Origin: CAYJHC01 sp964370035
GTDB lineage: Bacteria > Bacillota > Clostridia > Peptostreptococcales > Anaerovoracaceae
DNA: 14,020 nucleotides
NCBI GenBank assembly: GCA_964370035.1
Contig: CAYJGT010000040.1
Span: forward strand, 1 to 14,020
Direction of reading: 5' to 3'
Shown here: in pieces, positions 1 to 6,713 of the stretch
Layout: the number at the start of each line of letters is the position of its first letter
Numbering within the stretch: the stretch's first letter is position 1
Notes under the pieces: generated by a model
Database searches by the model: none
The model's input: the letters and a program-made list of their open reading frames with translations, nothing else
Told to the model about the DNA's origin: nothing
Program-made: the position numbers and the translations under genes

Positions 1-842
1 GTAAGGTCAGCACTAAAGTTAGTATCAAATACTCCATCAAATCCAATTCTTCTTAAAGACGCAGCTAATTTCCCTTCAGCATTAGTTCCTACTGGATATC
101 CAAAATCTTCTGCAAGTCCAGCTCTAACTGCAGGGGCAGTTTGTACTACAACATGTTTATTCGGATCTGCAATAGCCTCTAGTATTTCGTCAACATTAGA
201 CTTTTCATATAAAGCTCCTGTTGGACAAACAGCAATACACTGTCCACATGAAATACAACTAGTTTCTCCTAATCCCATTTCAAATGCAGAACCGATATTT
301 GTTTCAAATCCTCTGCTATTTGCACCTATTACTCCAACATATTGCGTTTTTTCACATACTGCTGTACAACGACGGCAAAGTATACACTTTGAATTGTCTC
401 TGCACATATGTACTGCAGAATCATCTAATGTTGTTTCATTAGTCTCTCCAGCATAGTAATCTTCATCATCCATACCAAACTCAGCCGATAAGGTTTGTAA
501 TTCACATTGTCCGCTTCTTACGCATGATAGACATTTTCTTTCGTGATCAGAAAGGATTAGTTGTAAAGTTTTCTTTCTTGAATCCAAAACAGCTGGTGAA
601 GCAGTCTGAATTTCCATTCCTTCATTAATAGGGTGAACGCAAGCAGCTACTAAACTTCTTGCTCCCTTTACTTCTACTACACAAACACGGCATGCACCTA
701 TTTCATTTATTTCTTTTAAGAAACATAGTGTAGGAATCTCAATGTTAGCTAGCCTTGCAGCTTCTACAATTGTCGAACCAGCAGGAGCACTTACTTCTAC
801 ACCATTTATTAACTGTAATATTCTCCATTTTAATTCCTCCAT
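1..842 (-). CDS. hndD: [FeFe] hydrogenase catalytic subunit, N-terminal part (window-edge partial)
   Basis: Catalytic subunit of a soluble NAD(P)-linked [FeFe] hydrogenase (HndD/HydA type). It carries electrons from the flavoprotein subunit to the H-cluster, where protons and H2 interconvert. I translated 280 codons. An N-terminal plant-type [2Fe-2S] domain has C40, C51, C54 and C68. A His-Cys3 [4Fe-4S] site has H100, C104, C107 and C113. Two ferredoxin clusters follow at C153/156/159/163 and C196/199/202/206. The H-cluster domain begins near residue 230 (VVVQTAPAVR), and its L1-L3 cysteine motifs lie beyond the window. The start is the ATG at 842, which overlaps the hndC stop in TAATG. An internal out-of-frame ATG at 828 sits behind a better GGAGG but gives no hydrogenase frame. 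Translation is probably coupled to hndC. Family assignment is firm; whether the enzyme bifurcates electrons is inferred from the operon. Confidence 0.96.
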   Translation of the reverse strand, partial: MEELKWRILQLINGVEVSAPAGSTIVEAARLANIEIPTLCFLKEINEIGACRVCVVEVKGARSLVAACVHPINEGMEIQTASPAVLDSRKKTLQLILSDHERKCLSCVRSGQCELQTLSAEFGMDDEDYYAGETNETTLDDSAVHMCRDNSKCILCRRCTAVCEKTQYVGVIGANSRGFETNIGSAFEMGLGETSCISCGQCIAVCPTGALYEKSNVDEILEAIADPNKHVVVQTAPAVRAGLAEDFGYPVGTNAEGKLAASLRRIGFDGVFDTNFSADL

Positions 843-2629
843 TATTCTACGATAATTGCATCGAACTTGCACTTCTCAAAACAAGCTCCGCACTTAACGC
901 ATTTTTCTTGATCAACTACATGTGGCTTTTTAATTGTTCCCTCAATCGCTTCTACTGGGCAAATCTTAGCACAAACACCACAACCGATACATTTAGGACC
1001 TTCAATTCTATACACTAGAAGATCTGTACAAACTCCTGCAGGACACTTTCTATCAATTACATGAGCCTCATATTCATCTCTAAAGTACTTCATCGTAGAA
1101 AGAACAGGGTTTGGTGCAGTTTGGCCTAATCCACATAAAGAGTTTGCTTTTACGTGGTAGCATAGTTCTTCAAGTTTATCAAGATCAGCCAAAGTTGCAT
1201 TTCCACTTGTAATCTTCTCTAACATTTCTAACATTCTCTTGGTTCCAATACGACAAGGTGTACATTTACCGCAAGACTCTTCAACCGTAAAGTCTAAGAA
1301 AAACTTAGCAATATCAACCATACAGTCATCTTCATCCATTACGATCAATCCACCAGATCCCATCATTGATCCGATAGCTATTAGGTTGTCATAATCAATT
1401 TCAACATCAAAGTTTTCTTCTGAGATACAACCACCTGAAGGTCCACCAGTTTGAGCAGCTTTAAACTTCTTACCGTCTGGTATTCCTCCACCTATTTCTT
1501 CAATAACTGTTCTAAGAGTAGTTCCCATTGGAATCTCTACAAGACCAGTGTTGTTAATCTTTCCACCTAATGCGAAAACTTTAGTTCCCTTTGACTTTTC
1601 TGTACCCATGCTAGAGAACCATTCTGAACCTTTTAATATAATTTGAGGAATGTTCGCATAAGTTTCAACGTTATTCAAAAGAGTTGGCTTTCCAAAAAGA
1701 CCCTTCTGCGCTGGGAATGGAGGTCTTGGCTTAGACTCCCCTCTATTTCCTTCAATAGAAGTTATTAGAGCAGTTTCTTCTCCACATACGAAGGCTCCCG
1801 CTCCTAATCTTAAGTCAAGATCAAAATCAAATCCAGAACCAAATATGTCCTTTCCTAGTAGTCCCATTTCTCTAGCTTGGTCTATTGCAATTTGTAAACG
1901 CTCTATTGCAATTGGATACTCTGCTCTTACATATACATAACCTTGGTTTGCACCAATAGTGTATCCTGCAATTGCCATAGCTTCTATTACAGCATGTGGG
2001 TCTCCCTCTAAAACAGAACGATCCATGAACGCTCCTGGGTCTCCTTCGTCAGCATTACAACATACATATTTTTGATCCGCATGATTTGCAAGTGCCATCT
2101 TCCACTTTGCTCCTATAGGGAAACCACCGCCGCCTCTTCCACGAAGACCTGCAGCTAATAATTCTTCAATTACTCCCTCAGGGGTCATTTCTGTAAGAAC
2201 CTTACCTAATGCCATATAACCATCTGTAGCTATATACTCTTCAATAACTTCTGGATTAATAACTCCACAGTTACGAAGTGCTATTCTCTCTTGATTTCTA
2301 TAAAAATCTGTGTCCTTAAGGGCTTTTATTCCTTTGTTTGTAACTGAATCTACATAAAGAAGTCTAGTTACTGGTCTACCCTTAAGTAGGTGTTCTTCTA
2401 CGATTTCAGGTATGTCCTCAGGTTTAACTTCTGCATAGAAAGTTGCTTCTGGATACACAATCATAATTGGTCCTAGAGCACATAATCCGTGACATCCTGT
2501 TTGTACTGCTGATATTTCTTTTTCTAAACCTCTTGCTTCTATTTCTGCAGTTAAGGCTTCCATTACTTTTTGGCATCCAGAGGAAACGCATCCCGTTCCG
2601 CCGCAAACCAGTATGTGTGAACGATACAT
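842..2629 (-). CDS. hndC: NAD(P)-reducing / bifurcating hydrogenase NuoF-like flavoprotein subunit
   Basis: Diaphorase subunit (HndC/HydB, NuoF family, 595 aa). It binds FMN and NAD(P)(H) and links the nucleotide to the hydrogenase iron-sulfur chain in the cytoplasm. Domains in order: a thioredoxin-fold [2Fe-2S] domain (C9, C14, C46, C50); the FMN/NADH core with GRGGGGFP at 164-171 and NADEGDPGAF at 192-201; a NuoF [4Fe-4S] site (C453, C456, C459 and C499); and a C-terminal two-cluster ferredoxin (C547/550/553/557 and C577/580/583/587). The extra pair C529/C534 (CPAGVC) could contribute to a metal site as in related HydB proteins, but this is inference. The length and domain fusion match HndC/HydB, not respiratory NuoF, which lacks both end domains. 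The start ATG follows AAGGAGG at normal spacing. It sits 11 bases after hndB. Confidence 0.97.
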   Translation of the reverse strand: MYRSHILVCGGTGCVSSGCQKVMEALTAEIEARGLEKEISAVQTGCHGLCALGPIMIVYPEATFYAEVKPEDIPEIVEEHLLKGRPVTRLLYVDSVTNKGIKALKDTDFYRNQERIALRNCGVINPEVIEEYIATDGYMALGKVLTEMTPEGVIEELLAAGLRGRGGGGFPIGAKWKMALANHADQKYVCCNADEGDPGAFMDRSVLEGDPHAVIEAMAIAGYTIGANQGYVYVRAEYPIAIERLQIAIDQAREMGLLGKDIFGSGFDFDLDLRLGAGAFVCGEETALITSIEGNRGESKPRPPFPAQKGLFGKPTLLNNVETYANIPQIILKGSEWFSSMGTEKSKGTKVFALGGKINNTGLVEIPMGTTLRTVIEEIGGGIPDGKKFKAAQTGGPSGGCISEENFDVEIDYDNLIAIGSMMGSGGLIVMDEDDCMVDIAKFFLDFTVEESCGKCTPCRIGTKRMLEMLEKITSGNATLADLDKLEELCYHVKANSLCGLGQTAPNPVLSTMKYFRDEYEAHVIDRKCPAGVCTDLLVYRIEGPKCIGCGVCAKICPVEAIEGTIKKPHVVDQEKCVKCGACFEKCKFDAIIVE

Positions 2630-2640
2630 ATTATTCCTCC

Positions 2641-3018
2641 TTATTTAAGATCTGACGATTCTAAAGTATACTCAGTAACAACGTGTCCACCCACTAAGTG
2701 ACGCTGTACAACTTCAGCAACCTTATCTGGGTCCATATTTACATAAGTTACTTTTTCCTTACCCGCTTCTATCACTTCAACAATAGGCTCATATTGGCAA
2801 ATTCCAATACATCCTGTTTGGGTAACAGTAACTGTGTCTGCTAATTCTTTTTCGCGAACAAGATCTGCCATAGTAGTTAGTACTGGTCTTGCTCCACTTG
2901 CAATTCCACAAGTTGCCATTCCAACAACAACTCTAGTTTTGCTAGCATCATCCATTCTTACCTCTACTTGACCTTTAACCTTGTCTCGAAGGGCTTTTAA
3001 TTCTTCTAGGCTTTTCAT
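2641..3018 (-). CDS. hndB: Small [2Fe-2S] thioredoxin-fold hydrogenase subunit HndB
   Basis: Small subunit of Hnd-type hydrogenases and related NAD-linked complexes, 125 aa with this start. It is thought to carry a [2Fe-2S] cluster between the NuoE- and NuoF-like subunits. The family signature is visible: TCGIASGAR near residues 32-40, then TGCIGICQYEP near 82-92. Only three cysteines lie in the motif region, with Ala where a four-Cys thioredoxin-type ferredoxin would have a Cys. I believe this is usual in HndB, so I do not read it as damage. An in-frame ATG lies 12 bases upstream at 3030, but GGAGG falls between the two ATGs. The start at 3018 is therefore preferred: it has correct Shine-Dalgarno spacing and begins MKSLEEL. 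Confidence 0.93.
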   Translation of the reverse strand: MKSLEELKALRDKVKGQVEVRMDDASKTRVVVGMATCGIASGARPVLTTMADLVREKELADTVTVTQTGCIGICQYEPIVEVIEAGKEKVTYVNMDPDKVAEVVQRHLVGGHVVTEYTLESSDLK

Positions 3019-3039
3019 TATATCCTCCATATCTTAGCA

Positions 3040-3597
3040 CTAATAAATAGCGCCATTATCTACTTCTTTTTTGTTTTCAACTAAAAATTCTTTTATATAG
3101 TCTGCAATCTCCGGTTCATTAAATGGTACTCCTCCTAAGATTTCTCTAAACTCCCTTGTGTCTAACGAAAATAATTTTTCGTTATATGTATATGTATAGA
3201 GATAATCAATTTCAGGATGGAAAACAATCAAGTTGTGTATAGTTGTTGTTATATCTCCCATAGGCATTCTATCAACATGTGACATTGTAAACTTCGCACT
3301 TACTTCTGTCCCTACTCCAACCTTAGAGCTTATTTCAAAAGATCCACCAGTGGATTCAGCGGCATACTTGAAAAATGGTATTCCTAATCCTACATTTCGT
3401 GTTGTTCTACTAGTGAAGAAAGGATCTGTTACTTTTTCTAGCTGCTCTTCATTCATTCCGCAACCATTATCCTTTATCTCGATCACTAGTAAATCTTCTT
3501 TTTCAAAAACACTCACATTTATTTCTACTAAAGTAGCTTTAGCTTTTGTAGAATTTTCTGCTATATCTAAAATGTTTAGCGAAAGTTCCGTCAACAT
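3040..3597 (-). CDS. GHKL-type ATP-binding protein inside the hydrogenase operon
   Basis: Stand-alone histidine-kinase-like ATPase of 185 aa. The ATP-binding fold fills about residues 1-107: N-box around E14-N15, G1 box DNGCGM at 43-48, and G2 box VGLG at 69-72. The remaining ~78 residues are a tail of unknown role. No dimerisation/phospho-acceptor His domain, receiver or membrane segment is seen, so it cannot be a conventional sensor kinase. It starts at the base next to the hndA stop (TAA then ATG) with no clear Shine-Dalgarno, implying translational coupling. ATPases of this kind sit between NuoE- and HndB-like genes in clostridial hydrogenase operons. A second GHKL protein lies in the divergent regulatory operon (6706-7128). 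A regulatory or protein-kinase role is inferred, not shown. Confidence 0.88.
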   Translation of the reverse strand: MLTELSLNILDIAENSTKAKATLVEINVSVFEKEDLLVIEIKDNGCGMNEEQLEKVTDPFFTSRTTRNVGLGIPFFKYAAESTGGSFEISSKVGVGTEVSAKFTMSHVDRMPMGDITTTIHNLIVFHPEIDYLYTYTYNEKLFSLDTREFREILGGVPFNEPEIADYIKEFLVENKKEVDNGAIY

Positions 3598-4095
3598 TTA
3601 TTTGTACTTGTCTAATATGGAAGGTACATCTTTTGGATCAAGTCTTCCATAAACCTCTTCATTAACTAACATGATAGGTGCAAGACCACAGGCTCCAACG
3701 CAACGACATGTTTCTAGTGAAAACTTTCTGTCTTCTGTACACTCACCGTTAGCTATTCCAAGTGTGTTTTCAATTTGCTTTACAATTTCTCCAGCACCCT
3801 TTACATAACATGCAGTACCTAAACATACAGATATTTTGAATTCTCCTTTTGGTTGTAGCGTAAATTGAGAGTAAAATGTTACTACACCATAAATTTTTTC
3901 TAGAGATATTCCTGTTTCGTCTGCTATCATTGTTTGGACTTCCACAGGTAGGTAACCGTATATCTCTTGTGCTTGTTGTAGCATCGGCATTAAAGCGCCC
4001 TGAGTGTCTTTTAACCTACAGATCATTTCTTTTAAAGCGATTTCTTGCTCTTTTGTCCCTGCAAATGGCACTCCCTCCATTTTTCCTTTAGACAT
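3598..4095 (-). CDS. hndA: NuoE-like [2Fe-2S] hydrogenase subunit HndA
   Basis: First gene of the hydrogenase operon: a 165-aa NuoE/HndA/HydC-type subunit. It partners the NuoF-like HndC in electron transfer with NAD(P). An N-terminal helical domain (about 15-80, including QEIYGYLP) is followed by a thioredoxin-fold domain. The four ligand cysteines are C91 and C96 (CLGTAC) and C132 and C136 (CVGAC), the usual NuoE pattern. The length is normal for the family. The start ATG is preceded by AGGAGG five bases upstream. Its start faces a 431-base intergenic region that should hold the operon promoter and the Rex-like site. There is no sign of damage. Confidence 0.96.
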   Translation of the reverse strand: MSKGKMEGVPFAGTKEQEIALKEMICRLKDTQGALMPMLQQAQEIYGYLPVEVQTMIADETGISLEKIYGVVTFYSQFTLQPKGEFKISVCLGTACYVKGAGEIVKQIENTLGIANGECTEDRKFSLETCRCVGACGLAPIMLVNEEVYGRLDPKDVPSILDKYK

Positions 4096-4134
4096 ATTAA
4101 CCTCCTAAAGTTTCTTTGTGATAATAATTTTCAT

Positions 4135-4152
4135 TTGACAATAATATAACAA
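4135..4152 (-). promoter_or_regulatory. rex box: Rex-like operator over a possible -10 of the hnd operon
   Basis: On the minus strand this reads TTGTTATATTATTGTCAA. It matches 11 of the 14 defined positions of the clostridial Rex consensus TTGTTAA-N4-TTAACAA (left half 6/7, right half 5/7). It contains TATATT (4143-4148), which could be the -10 for hndA and would give a leader of about 40 bases. The matching -35 is poor (CGGGTA at 17 bases). Rex is the NADH/NAD+-sensing repressor of fermentation and hydrogen genes in Clostridia, so the place makes sense. The degenerate right half and AT-rich setting keep confidence modest. Confidence 0.4.
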
Positions 4153-4290
4153 TAGATTAACACTTTACCCGCAACTAGTCTATTCAATTTTGTCATTTCT
4201 TTTGTATACATAGTTTTTTTTTTATAAACAACCATTTTTTGTTGAAATTTCAAGTTAGAATTTGCTAACCACATTTTATTTTTCAATTTC

Positions 4291-4310
4291 TTTTGTTGTG
4301 TTTTGTTGTG
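4291..4310. repeat. Perfect 10-bp tandem duplication
   Basis: The unit TTTTGTTGTG occurs twice in a row without mismatch. A related TTTTTTGTTGAA lies about 55 bases upstream. It could be a paired binding site one helical turn apart or a simple slippage product. Nothing in the sequence decides between these. Confidence 0.7.
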
Positions 4311-4471
4311 ATATATGTTAAGATGAACATGTAAATAACTAATTTTACGTCCATTCTCAACAAATTAGTGAATTTTCCTTTATGTAATAAATGGAATTAA
4401 CATTTTATAGCAAGTGCTTTGGTTTTAATTCAATAAAGACAACTTAATTCCTCATAAACAAACTACATAAA

Positions 4472-4490
4472 AGCACTATACTAAATTTCT
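4472..4490 (+). repeat. Candidate left terminal inverted repeat
   Basis: AGCACTATACTAAATTTCT. Compared with the reverse complement of 6285-6303, 15 of 19 positions match, including the first six. It includes TATACT (4477-4482), a 5/6 match to a -10 box that could serve the gene at 4527. No good -35 lies 17 bases upstream. Confidence 0.35.
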
Positions 4491-4526
4491 CATTACTCAT
4501 CATCTACTAAAAACAAAGGAGGCAAA

Positions 4527-6233
4527 ATGTTCTTAAGAAAAAATACAAATAAAAAAACAGGGAGAACTCAACTGTCTATTGTAAAAGGTTATAGAGACTC
4601 TAACGGAAAGGTGAAACATAAAACAGTTCGGCATCTTGGTTATTTGGATGAGCTTCAAAAAAAAATAGTGGATCCAATTGACCACTATACTCGTGTCGCA
4701 AAGGAAATGACTAATGTAGAGAAATCTAGTATGTCTTTACCTACAATTAACTTACCGCTTAACCTATCAATGGAAACCATGAACCTCACCAAAAAGAATC
4801 TTGGTTACCTTGCCTATTCAAAAATATACAATGAGCTAGGAATTAGCAAACACCTAGTTAAGCATGGTCCTCATGATGACAAACACCCTAAGTCTTCTTC
4901 AATATTAAGGTATTTAACCTTTGCAATGTTGCTTAATAGTTTTAGCAATAAACAAACAGACAACATTCTTTATCCTAACAATCTAGGACAACCTTTATCA
5001 CTTTTCGAGAACTTTTCCTTTACACAAAATGAAATCACTCAGTCATTTTCAACTATACTAAATCAAAGGTTAATAATTACATCTTCATTAGACAAAGCAA
5101 TTTCTGGGCTTTCTCCAAGGGGGAAAAAAATCTTTCATTACAGCCTCCCACTTTGGTATACAGAAGATAACCCCAATTTATATTATTTAACACTTTACTC
5201 TGATCAAAATTTTATTCCTTTTTACTATGATATTTCAAAAGAAAGCTATCTGAATAGCCTTCCATCGAAAAACCACCTTCATCATACCTACATGGGTAAA
5301 GATCCAAATCTTAAAAATATATTTATCTCTAAAGTAGACTTTATAACAGAAAAAAGAATTATCAAGGTATTGGAAGATGGAGAGAGTTATATTTTCGAAG
5401 TGCCCCCTTTAAATTCAAGCCCTGAATTTAGAGCCTTTATTTTAAATCACAAGCATTACCCTCTTAAAACTACTCCTGGAAAACTAATTTATAAATCTAG
5501 ACTGTACCCTCGTAGACTAGAGCTATTTGACGCAAGAAAAAACAGAAAAAAATCCACCATCGTCAACGAAAGGCAAATAGTTATTTATAATCATAAAAAA
5601 GCAAAAGAAGACAAAGCTAATAGAATAAAGGCGGTTGATAAAGCCAAAGAATATATTTCCAACCCTTCCTATTACGCCAATACGCTTGACAGCTTGTCCA
5701 TAAGATATTTGAATAATTTTAAAATTTCTCCCAAAACTGGTGCTTACGCTGGCTCTGGCCAAGAGCTAATTTCATTAAATGAGGAAAAAATTCTTGAAGA
5801 TGCTCAATTTGACGGATACATCGTCCTACTTACTAATGACCAAAGTTTAAAGCTCGCTTCTGTTATATCCGCCTACGAGAATATCAACAGTTTAGAATCT
5901 CATTTTAATAACATAGAAATCTATACTCCTCCAAAAACTACAATCCAATCCACTTTGGAGGAACGGGTAGAAGTAAGTTTCTTATGTGCTTTCATTTCTT
6001 TTTTAATTCTAACAATTATTCAAAATAAATTGGATAACAAGTTTGCTAAAGAGTCCATTAAACAAACTTTGCTTTTGTGTAATGGAACTATACTTTCTGA
6101 AAACTACTACCTCTTTAATCATTATGGCAATGCCTTAAAAGAAATTGGTAGTGTATTAAACATTGATTTTTCCAATAGAGCTTTAACAACTGCTGGTATT
6201 AGAGAAATTATAGCAAGTACTAAAATAAACTAA
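4527..6233 (+). CDS. IS1634-type transposase-derived protein, probably catalytically dead
   Basis: 568 aa, uninterrupted, with a strong AAAGGAGG before the ATG. The N-terminal ~65 residues are typical of IS1634/IS4-group transposases (MFLRKNT, GRTQLSIVKGYRD, RHLGYLDEL, DPIDHY). The C-terminal core also aligns (FDGYIVLLTND, SLESHF, then the helix ending LILTIIQ). By eye against the family pattern, the first catalytic Asp (usual YDVT) falls at S206 in HYSLPLW. The second (usual ADRGF) falls at K269 in SKVDF, although D271 is close. Only the Glu (E457) remains. The usual Arg and Lys around it are E451 and E464, and the insert between the first two Asp regions looks shortened. Transposition by this protein is therefore unlikely. 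A 1.7-kb frame kept open in AT-rich DNA suggests selection for another role, perhaps DNA binding. It may read into the regulatory operon 127 bases downstream, since no terminator is seen between them. Confidence 0.85.
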   Translation: MFLRKNTNKKTGRTQLSIVKGYRDSNGKVKHKTVRHLGYLDELQKKIVDPIDHYTRVAKEMTNVEKSSMSLPTINLPLNLSMETMNLTKKNLGYLAYSKIYNELGISKHLVKHGPHDDKHPKSSSILRYLTFAMLLNSFSNKQTDNILYPNNLGQPLSLFENFSFTQNEITQSFSTILNQRLIITSSLDKAISGLSPRGKKIFHYSLPLWYTEDNPNLYYLTLYSDQNFIPFYYDISKESYLNSLPSKNHLHHTYMGKDPNLKNIFISKVDFITEKRIIKVLEDGESYIFEVPPLNSSPEFRAFILNHKHYPLKTTPGKLIYKSRLYPRRLELFDARKNRKKSTIVNERQIVIYNHKKAKEDKANRIKAVDKAKEYISNPSYYANTLDSLSIRYLNNFKISPKTGAYAGSGQELISLNEEKILEDAQFDGYIVLLTNDQSLKLASVISAYENINSLESHFNNIEIYTPPKTTIQSTLEERVEVSFLCAFISFLILTIIQNKLDNKFAKESIKQTLLLCNGTILSENYYLFNHYGNALKEIGSVLNIDFSNRALTTAGIREIIASTKIN

Positions 6234-6244
6234 CTCTATTTTAC

Positions 6245-6308
6245 TTGACTTCCTATTATTTACGAATTACATTTCGCTATTGATAAAAAATTATTAAAGT
6301 GCTATTCT
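6245..6308 (+). promoter_or_regulatory. Two candidate promoters for the hydrogenase regulatory operon
   Basis: First: TTGACT (6245-6250), 17 bases, TACATT (6268-6273). Second: TTGATA (6280-6285), 17 bases, TATTCT (6303-6308). Each has a 5/6 -35 and a 4/6 -10. The second would have its -35 in the candidate right repeat of the old element and its -10 across the junction. Both lie upstream of the GTG at 6360. They are sequence matches only. Confidence 0.4.
6285..6303 (-). repeat. Candidate right terminal inverted repeat
   Basis: On the minus strand this reads AGCACTTTAATAATTTTTT, matching 15 of 19 positions of the left repeat. A TTGATA hexamer (6280-6285) pointing outward overlaps its inner end. 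Confidence 0.35.
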
Positions 6309-6359
6309 ATACCTATCAATCGAACTCATATTTAAATATAGTATGAAAGGAGATTCAAA

Positions 6360-6713
6360 GTGAAACTTAAAGAGGTAATAGAAATTTTAGATGGAAAAGT
6401 ACTAGTTGGAGAAGAACAGCTAGAGTCTGAAATAACAAGTGCATGCAGCGCCGATATGATGAGTGATGTTTTAGCTTTTTCACATAACCATTCAGCCTTA
6501 TTAACAGGACTATGTAATACTCAAGTAATTAGAACAGCTGAAATGATGGATATTAACTATATTATTATTGTTAGAGGTAAATCCGCTACAGAAGAAATGA
6601 AGAGTATGGCAAAAGAAAGAGGAATTGTATTAATTTCCACCTCTCACATGATGTATGTTGCAAGTGGCTTATTGTATTCTCATGGGCTAACAGGAGGTGG
6701 AACTAATGACTGA
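6360..6713 (+). CDS. DRTGG-domain protein of the hydrogenase regulatory operon (first copy)
   Basis: 117-aa single-domain protein of the DRTGG family, which are small putative ligand-binding regulatory domains also found next to CBS domains and in phosphotransacetylase-like proteins. Family features visible are the cysteine-containing ACSADMMSDVLAF (28-40), ALLTGLCNTQVIRTAEMMD (46-64) and IIIVRGK (68-74). There is no membrane segment or DNA-binding motif. Its start is GTG at 6360, supported by AAAGGAG seven bases upstream. It overlaps the next gene by eight bases, indicating co-translation. The ligand is unknown. Its place before an anti-sigma-type ATPase and a HydS-like protein argues for a role in sensing linked to hydrogenase. 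Confidence 0.85.
   Translation: MKLKEVIEILDGKVLVGEEQLESEITSACSADMMSDVLAFSHNHSALLTGLCNTQVIRTAEMMDINYIIIVRGKSATEEMKSMAKERGIVLISTSHMMYVASGLLYSHGLTGGGTND

Larger units (their letters stand above)
4096..4471. other. AT-rich divergent intergenic region
   Basis: No credible gene lies between hndA and the left end of the transposase-derived unit. Contents are the Rex-like site (4135-4152), a T-run at 4214-4223, an exact 10-bp tandem duplication (4291-4310) and an octamer AGTGCTTT at 4413-4420, inverted relative to AAAGCACT at 4470-4477. An 18-codon ORF from the ATG at 4392 lacks a ribosome site and is not called. A TTGACA at 4135-4140 on the plus strand has only a weak -10 (TAACAC) at 17 bases and lies nearly 400 bases from the next plus-strand gene, so I do not call it a promoter. 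Confidence 0.6.
4472..6303 (+). mobile_element. Possible remnant of an IS1634-type insertion sequence
   Basis: The transposase-derived gene is bracketed by degenerate inverted repeats (4472-4490 and 6285-6303, 15 of 19 positions matching). They leave 55 bases before the ATG and 70 after the stop. This 1.83-kb layout is what an IS1634-type element looks like. No matching target-site duplication is visible outside the repeats. With the eroded catalytic residues, this suggests an old, immobile insertion between the hydrogenase operon and its divergent regulatory operon. The repeats are AT-rich, so the boundaries are tentative. Confidence 0.4.

Noticed and set aside
755..1018. Plus-strand ORF of 87 codons
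   Set aside because: It lies antisense to hndD/hndC, which have full domain support, and has no recognisable motif; a shadow ORF.
2424..2606. Minus-strand ORF of 60 codons inside hndC
   Set aside because: It overlaps the conserved [2Fe-2S] domain of hndC in another frame and gives an Arg/Asn-rich sequence without motifs.
2641..3018. hndB as damaged because it lacks a fourth cluster cysteine
   Set aside because: The TCGIASGAR form appears to be the normal family pattern, and the rest of the protein is intact.
3233..3652. Plus-strand ORF of 139 codons
   Set aside because: Antisense to the GHKL ATPase and hndA, with no ribosome site or family features.
4135..4163. Plus-strand TTGACA with TAACAC at 17 bases as the promoter of the 4527 gene
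   Set aside because: The -10 is only 3/6, the distance to the gene is nearly 400 bases, and the TTGACA is better explained as part of the Rex-like palindrome.
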